Part shown: positions 22,242-25,788 of the stretch, piece after piece
How the letters are laid out: every line of letters begins with the position of its first letter
Position numbering within the stretch: the first letter of the stretch is position 1
NCBI GenBank assembly: GCA_047722305.1
Contig: JBDNYM010000033.1
Span: forward strand, 1 to 25,788
DNA length: 25,788 nucleotides
Source of the DNA: JAKVJE01 sp047722305
GTDB lineage: Bacteria; Actinomycetota; Actinomycetes; Actinomycetales; Microbacteriaceae
Direction: 5' to 3'
Notes under the pieces: generated by a model
Database searches by the model: none
What the model was told of the DNA's origin: nothing
The model's input: the letters and a program-made list of their open reading frames with translations, nothing else
Position numbers and translations under genes: made by a program

Positions 22242-23229
22242 CTATTACCAGACGCTGGGGGTCGGCCCGTCGGCATCGAAGATCGAGATCCGACACGCGT
22301 TCCTGAAGTTGGCGCGCTCCCTGCACCCGGACATGAATCCGGATCCGGCGGCGGCGGAGCGGTTCAAGCAGATCACGGCCGCGTACGACGCGATCATCGG
22401 GAGCGCCGCAGAGGTGCGAGCGAGCGCGTCCGCCCCTTTCGCCGAGCACGAGACGCGCCGTCGGCGGCAGCAGAGCCCCCTGCCGGAGCGAAGGCCGGGC
22501 GAGGACATCGAGATGACGCTGTCGCTCACCCTGAAGGACACTTTCTCGAGTGCGACGCGAGAGGTGCGCGTCGCCACCACCGAGGTATGCGACGACTGCG
22601 CGGGGCTGGGTTTCCTCTCGGACCGTCCGGGGGCGAGCGTCTGCGAGCTCTGCATGGGAACCGGGGTGGTCTTCCATGGGGCGCCGTGTCCGATGTGCAA
22701 CGGCGCGGGCGGTTTCGACCTGACCCCCTGTCGCCGCTGCCGGGGGGAGGGGCGTGTAGAGGCGCGGCGAGTGGTCCGGGTCGAGATTCCGACCGGGGCG
22801 GCAGCCGAAGAGGTGCTGCGCTTCCCAGGGAAGGGCAATGCCGGGGTGCGCGGGGGCGACGCCGGAGATCTGGATGTGAAGATTTCGGTGAAGCCCGATC
22901 CCTTCTTCGCCCGGACCGGTGATGACCTCACCTGCACCCTGAGCGTGCCCATGACCGACGCCGTCCTCGGCGGGGCCGTGTCGTTCGTCTCGTGGGACGG
23001 CCCAGTCGATGTGGTCGTCGAGGCCGGGATGCAGAGCGGGGAGGTGCTCTCCTTCCCCGAGCGGGGCTTTCCGCGGGCGACGGGCCCGGGTCGCGGCGAT
23101 CTTCGCGTCACCGTCAGTGTGGAGATCCCCCAGGACCTGAGCCCCCGAGAGCGGCAGATGATCGAGTGGTTCCGGGATATCCGCGCCGACGACAGCTCCG
23201 GAGTGATCGCGATCCATTCCGGCGACTGA
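22231..23229 (+). CDS. DnaJ-like co-chaperone lacking the Gly/Phe region
   Basis: A 332-residue Hsp40 homologue. The J domain (2-60) has the HPD motif at residues 32-34, needed to stimulate DnaK ATPase. Instead of a Gly/Phe-rich linker there is a short charged stretch (about 70-100). The zinc-finger region has all four CxxCxGxG-type repeats: C120/C123, C138/C141, C153/C156 and C167/C170. Two C-terminal substrate-binding domains follow (VRVEIPTGAAAEEVLRFPGKGN; LTCTLSVPMTDAVLGG). The end is a short LSPRERQMIEWFRDIR helix. GTG 22231 puts the J domain at the start, with a G-rich word 11 bases upstream; GTG 22195 is an alternative. It is not beside dnaK or grpE, so it is probably a specialised paralogue for the upstream sensor genes. 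Confidence 0.9.
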   Translation: MLTDYYQTLGVGPSASKIEIRHAFLKLARSLHPDMNPDPAAAERFKQITAAYDAIIGSAAEVRASASAPFAEHETRRRRQQSPLPERRPGEDIEMTLSLTLKDTFSSATREVRVATTEVCDDCAGLGFLSDRPGASVCELCMGTGVVFHGAPCPMCNGAGGFDLTPCRRCRGEGRVEARRVVRVEIPTGAAAEEVLRFPGKGNAGVRGGDAGDLDVKISVKPDPFFARTGDDLTCTLSVPMTDAVLGGAVSFVSWDGPVDVVVEAGMQSGEVLSFPERGFPRATGPGRGDLRVTVSVEIPQDLSPRERQMIEWFRDIRADDSSGVIAIHSGD

Positions 23230-23542
23230 GCGGATGCGGTTGCGGACCCTGGCGCACCTGTGGAGATCAGCCGGTGACATCGGCCGGGCGAAACCGCTTC
23301 TGCAACCTCAATGGATGAGCGTCGGCGATCTTCGCGGCTGCCGCCTGGTCGTGTGGTCCCCGGCGGCGCGATCCGGATGACCCGGCCGCCCGATAATATG
23401 TGCAGCAGGCGGTGCCAAGCGATGTCGCCACGAGCCGGTCTACATCACGAGCGGGCTTCGTTCGAAGGTTTTCCCGTGCAGCTGTCGTTCGCCTTCAGGA
23501 CTGCGATATCTTCCCATTCATCGCGTGTATACCTCGAATGAG
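23230..23542. other. Intergenic region, no convincing gene
   Basis: These 313 bases separate the DnaJ-like gene from the next gene. Short frames exist but lack ribosome sites and recognisable content. I see a -10-like GATAAT at 23392-23397, a small CTTC-GTTC-GAAG hairpin at 23456-23467 followed by GTTTTCC (a weak terminator candidate), and TGTATACC at 23526-23533, a possible extended -10 just before the next start. Base composition becomes more AT-rich toward 23.5 kb. Confidence 0.5.
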
Positions 23543-24187
23543 ATGCCGACGTGGCTCATTGTTTTACTTTCGGGACTTGTCATCGTTGGCATTTTGGTCG
23601 GAGTCGTCGTTGCGATTATCGCCGTCTACTTGCATCTGACGGGAAATGACAAGCGTATTCGTATTGCTTTTCCTTCTGGGAGAGCCCGGGCTGTCGCAAA
23701 GAAACTTAACGGGACCTTCATCCCGACTATAGGGAAAGTGTTCCAGGGAAGTTTTTCTGTTGTCGGCGATGCACATGCACAGCAGCACTTTGTCGCGCTG
23801 GAGGACGACTTCGAACGTCATTGTTCTGAACACGGAGTATGGGTCCCTCTGGGAATGCAGCCATTTTCGGTCGGAACCAATCGCTACATTTTCAACTATG
23901 TCAGGATTCCGCGACCGTATGGGACCGTTGCGGCTTATGAATTCCGCTTTGACGACCCGACGGTGGACTGGCATCTGGTGATGGTCTATGACATTTCTCC
24001 GGCAACGGGCATCGGTGATGACGAGTGCCGGCGGAATGATGCCCGGATTCTCCTCGGCAACCTCAGGAAGGCCGAGTTCCAATCCCAAGCTCAGATGATC
24101 GAGTATGAGGGGCATCTCATCCTTCTTCTCGCGGATTGCCGGCCACAGGGGTTGAAGGGGCACTACACCGCATTGCGGGAGTGCTGA
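23543..24187 (+). CDS. Single-helix membrane protein, unknown, atypical composition
   Basis: A 214-residue protein. Residues 4-32 form one strong membrane helix (TWLIVLLSGLVIVGILVGVV onward), followed by a 180-residue soluble domain rich in aromatics (YIFNYVRIPRP, AAYEFRFDDPTVDWHLVMVYD). I do not recognise the domain. ATG 23543 is chosen because it is closest to the helix; GTG 23525 would add six residues. There is no Shine-Dalgarno sequence; TATACC about ten bases upstream may indicate a leaderless start. Codon use differs from the rest of the window: codon 8 is TTA, very rare in high-GC actinobacteria, and many codons end in A or T. This suggests recent transfer or weak translation. A long antisense frame also crosses it but looks like a shadow. 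Confidence 0.6.
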   Translation: MPTWLIVLLSGLVIVGILVGVVVAIIAVYLHLTGNDKRIRIAFPSGRARAVAKKLNGTFIPTIGKVFQGSFSVVGDAHAQQHFVALEDDFERHCSEHGVWVPLGMQPFSVGTNRYIFNYVRIPRPYGTVAAYEFRFDDPTVDWHLVMVYDISPATGIGDDECRRNDARILLGNLRKAEFQSQAQMIEYEGHLILLLADCRPQGLKGHYTALREC

Positions 24188-25093
24188 CAGCCATGGGGCC
24201 CATGGCGAGGGCCTGTCATCAGCCGTTCGAAATGTGACGAGTACAGCCGACAGGGATGCTGAACCCATCCCCTCCTCCCCGTCTTTCTGCGACGTTTCGG
24301 GCGATGGTTTCAATACCGCGGAGCTGCTGGTACAACTCCGGAACAGACAACTCCGGGACAGGATATTCTGCTGCCGGTCGAAGTGGTTCCGGCCCATGGA
24401 GGCAGGAGCGCTGTCAACGACGTGGTGATCGCGGATGTGTGCACGATCGATGCTTTCGGGGACGAAGGCGATGAGTCGTCGCCTCAGATCGTCATCCGGA
24501 TGGGGCCACATCACGGCAGGAGTGGTTCCCGGTGGCCGGCCGGTGGTTTCAGGCTTCGCCCGTCGGATTACGGCCGAGGCCTTCGCCTCCTGAACGGTCC
24601 GTGGTGTGAGCGTCGGCTTGGCGCGCAGGTCGTCTTCCGTGAGCCGCCGCTCATTTGCCGGCTTCCGGACAGGTGGGTCGCCCTGCCGGTCGCGCTGAAG
24701 AATCGTGGCCCTGGAGCGCCGTGTCCACGCAGCCGCTCCAGGTGCCGTCAACGAGACGTCCGTGACGATGACCTGCAGAGCAATAGTGCGGTACGTAATA
24801 CCATGCAGCATCTGGGCTCGATAGGCATCCCGAAACTGACTTGCATTTATGTTATGACCGATTCAATGGCCGGGGCCAAAGAGATCTGACGTCAGAGCGG
24901 ATTGTGACGTTGACGCTTGACGCAGACCATCGTGGCGAAGCGCTTGGGTCTGGTTGAATCGACGTCCAGCGCAAAGCTTCACGACCGTCGCCCCCCTGGT
25001 TTCTCTCTGAGATTCAGGGTTTGGCTCAAGTTCTTCAGACCGCTGTCAGGTCTCCGGCTCTCACTCCGTCCGTTTCCCCTCCCCCCCCGGGGG
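24188..25093. other. 0.9-kb stretch with no convincing gene
   Basis: No frame here shows a recognisable domain together with a ribosome site. The longest plus-strand frame (24383-24889) starts at a GTG without a ribosome site, its peptide resembles nothing I know, and the composition is mixed. The stretch holds a 15-base tandem duplication (24332-24361), an AGACC/GGTCT inverted repeat (25037-25053) and TTGACG words near 24909. It may be decayed DNA, a non-coding RNA region or an insertion scar; I cannot decide. Confidence 0.5.
24332..24361 (+). repeat. 15-bp tandem duplication (2 copies, 14/15 identical)
   Basis: ACAACTCCGGAACAG (24332-24346) is followed directly by ACAACTCCGGGACAG (24347-24361). 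The unit length is a multiple of three. It lies in the stretch without a clear gene. Confidence 0.85.
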
Positions 25094-25696
25094 TCAGGAC
25101 GCGGACAGTCTCCGATCGTGCACGATCCATACAATCAGGGCGGCGAGCGGCAGTGTCAGACCGAACGTGAACACACCGCCCCATCCCATCTCGTCGTGCA
25201 GCAGGCCCGTCGCGATCGATGCGACTGCCCCGCCGGCGAAGATCGTCGTCATGAACACGGTGTTGATGCGCGACCGCGCGCCCGGGTCGATTCGGTAGAT
25301 CTCCGACTGGCTGAACACCTGGTGGGCCTGCACCGAGAAGTCGAGCGCGATCGCGCATCCGACGAGCACCGCAAGCCGGCCACTGCCCCAGAGCAGCGCG
25401 CCGAGCATCGCAGCGGCAGCGAGTATGAGCATCCAGCCGCTCGCTCGGTGGGCCAGTCCCGCGTCGGCCATGCGCCCGGCGATCGGGGCGGCCACCGCGC
25501 CGGAGGCGCCGACCAGGGCGAATACGCCGATCCCGGTCTGCGTGAACCCGAGCGCGTCGTGCAGCTGGAGGGGAACGATCGTCCAAAAGACCGTGAAAGC
25601 GCCGAACAGGGCCGCCTGGGTGATTGAGCGGCGCTGCAGCGTGTGCTCGTGGACGGCGAGATGTGCCACCGAGCGCATCAGGTCGGAGTAGGCCGG
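25094..25696 (-). CDS. MFS transporter, C-terminal half (5' truncated)
   Basis: About 200 residues with six hydrophobic helices, equivalent to the second half of a 12-helix major facilitator. Helix 7 begins near ITQAALFGAFTVFWTIVPLQL. The loop GRMADAG is the second-half copy of the MFS loop signature, and VFSQSEIYRIDPGARSRINTVFMTTIFAGGAVAS is typical of the actinobacterial multidrug-efflux/YnfM-like group. The substrate is unknown. The frame stays open upstream of Met 25678 (PAYSDLM), so the real start lies outside the window and the sequence is lost in G/C homopolymers from 25696. It is the only gene on the minus strand at this end. Confidence 0.85.
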   Translation of the reverse strand, partial: PAYSDLMRSVAHLAVHEHTLQRRSITQAALFGAFTVFWTIVPLQLHDALGFTQTGIGVFALVGASGAVAAPIAGRMADAGLAHRASGWMLILAAAAMLGALLWGSGRLAVLVGCAIALDFSVQAHQVFSQSEIYRIDPGARSRINTVFMTTIFAGGAVASIATGLLHDEMGWGGVFTFGLTLPLAALIVWIVHDRRLSAS

Positions 25697-25740
25697 CCGG
25701 GCGGGGGGGGCCAGCCCCCGGGCGGCCCCCCCCGCCCGGC
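25696..25740. repeat. 17-bp perfect fold-back at window end, probable artefact
   Basis: The 17 bases at 25696-25712 are the exact reverse complement of 25724-25740, with an 11-base loop. Both arms contain an eight-base G or C run. The MFS coding frame stops making sense exactly where the fold-back begins. Confidence 0.8.
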
Positions 25741-25788
25741 GGGCGGCCCCGCCCCCCCCCCCCCCCCCCCCCGGGAAACAACACCCCC
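25741..25788. other. C-homopolymer window edge
   Basis: Mostly C runs, including 21 consecutive C (25752-25772), ending in GGGAAACAACACCCCC. There is no gene signal; it is probably low-quality sequence. Confidence 0.75.

Noticed and set aside
22204..23280. Minus-strand open frame of 358 codons
   Set aside because: Antisense to the DnaJ-like gene, whose HPD and zinc motifs are intact.
23564..24811. Minus-strand open frame of 415 codons in the AT-richer region
   Set aside because: Longer than expected by chance in this composition, so it was considered. It overlaps the plus-strand membrane protein, is rich in Arg/Ser/Pro, has no ribosome site or recognisable domain, and the plus-strand product looks far more protein-like.
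24917..25627. Plus-strand open frame of 236 codons
   Set aside because: Mostly antisense to the MFS transporter; no domain or ribosome site.

Overview
This is a very GC-rich actinobacterial chromosomal window, probably from a Microbacteriaceae-like member of the Actinomycetia. That reading rests on the base composition, on short TANNNT -10 elements placed 6-7 bases before start codons, and on gene order: most of 0.1-15.9 kb follows the conserved actinobacterial block that in Mycobacterium tuberculosis runs from Rv3202c (adnA) to Rv3193c. I see no rRNA, tRNA, CRISPR array, integrase or transposase. The genus cannot be named from this sequence alone.

Layout. (1) 0.1-5.3 kb: the 3' part of adnA and complete adnB, the two helicase-nuclease subunits that process double-strand breaks, overlapping by ATGA. 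(2) 5.15-6.65 kb, minus: a degenerate aminoglycoside-phosphotransferase-fold protein whose 3' end overlaps adnB antisense. (3) 6.7-9.4 kb: nudC and a uvrD2-like helicase, overlapping by ATGA. (4) 9.2-11.7 kb, minus: a DUF2342 zinc-protease-fold protein followed by a ThiF/TOMM-type protein. (5) 11.8-15.9 kb: a membrane PDZ-Lon-type protease and a UPF0182 seven-helix membrane protein. (6) 16.0-19.4 kb: a zinc-ribbon metallopeptidase (minus), an F420/NADP-oxidoreductase-like protein (plus), an Ldh-family oxidoreductase (minus) and a small unknown protein (minus).

(7) 19.6-23.2 kb is the most unusual part. After a YbaK-like tRNA deacylase comes a strong promoter (TTGACA, 18 bases, TAATTT) with a repeat-rich leader. 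It drives roadblock/LC7, protoglobin (GTGA overlap), a membrane-anchored coiled-coil protein, a possible 49-residue protein (ATGA overlap) and an atypical DnaJ without a Gly/Phe linker. I know of no described system with this gene set. A reasonable working idea is a haem/gas or redox sensor that signals through a roadblock scaffold to a membrane coiled-coil protein and a chaperone.

(8) 23.2-25.1 kb looks different: more AT-rich, with a TTA codon, one unrecognised single-helix membrane protein, and about 0.9 kb with no convincing gene. (9) 25.1-25.7 kb, minus: the C-terminal half of an MFS transporter, cut by the window end.

Both outermost ends (about 1-100 and 25696-25788) are G/C homopolymers with fold-back inverted repeats and look like assembly or read artefacts. 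They should not be read as biology.
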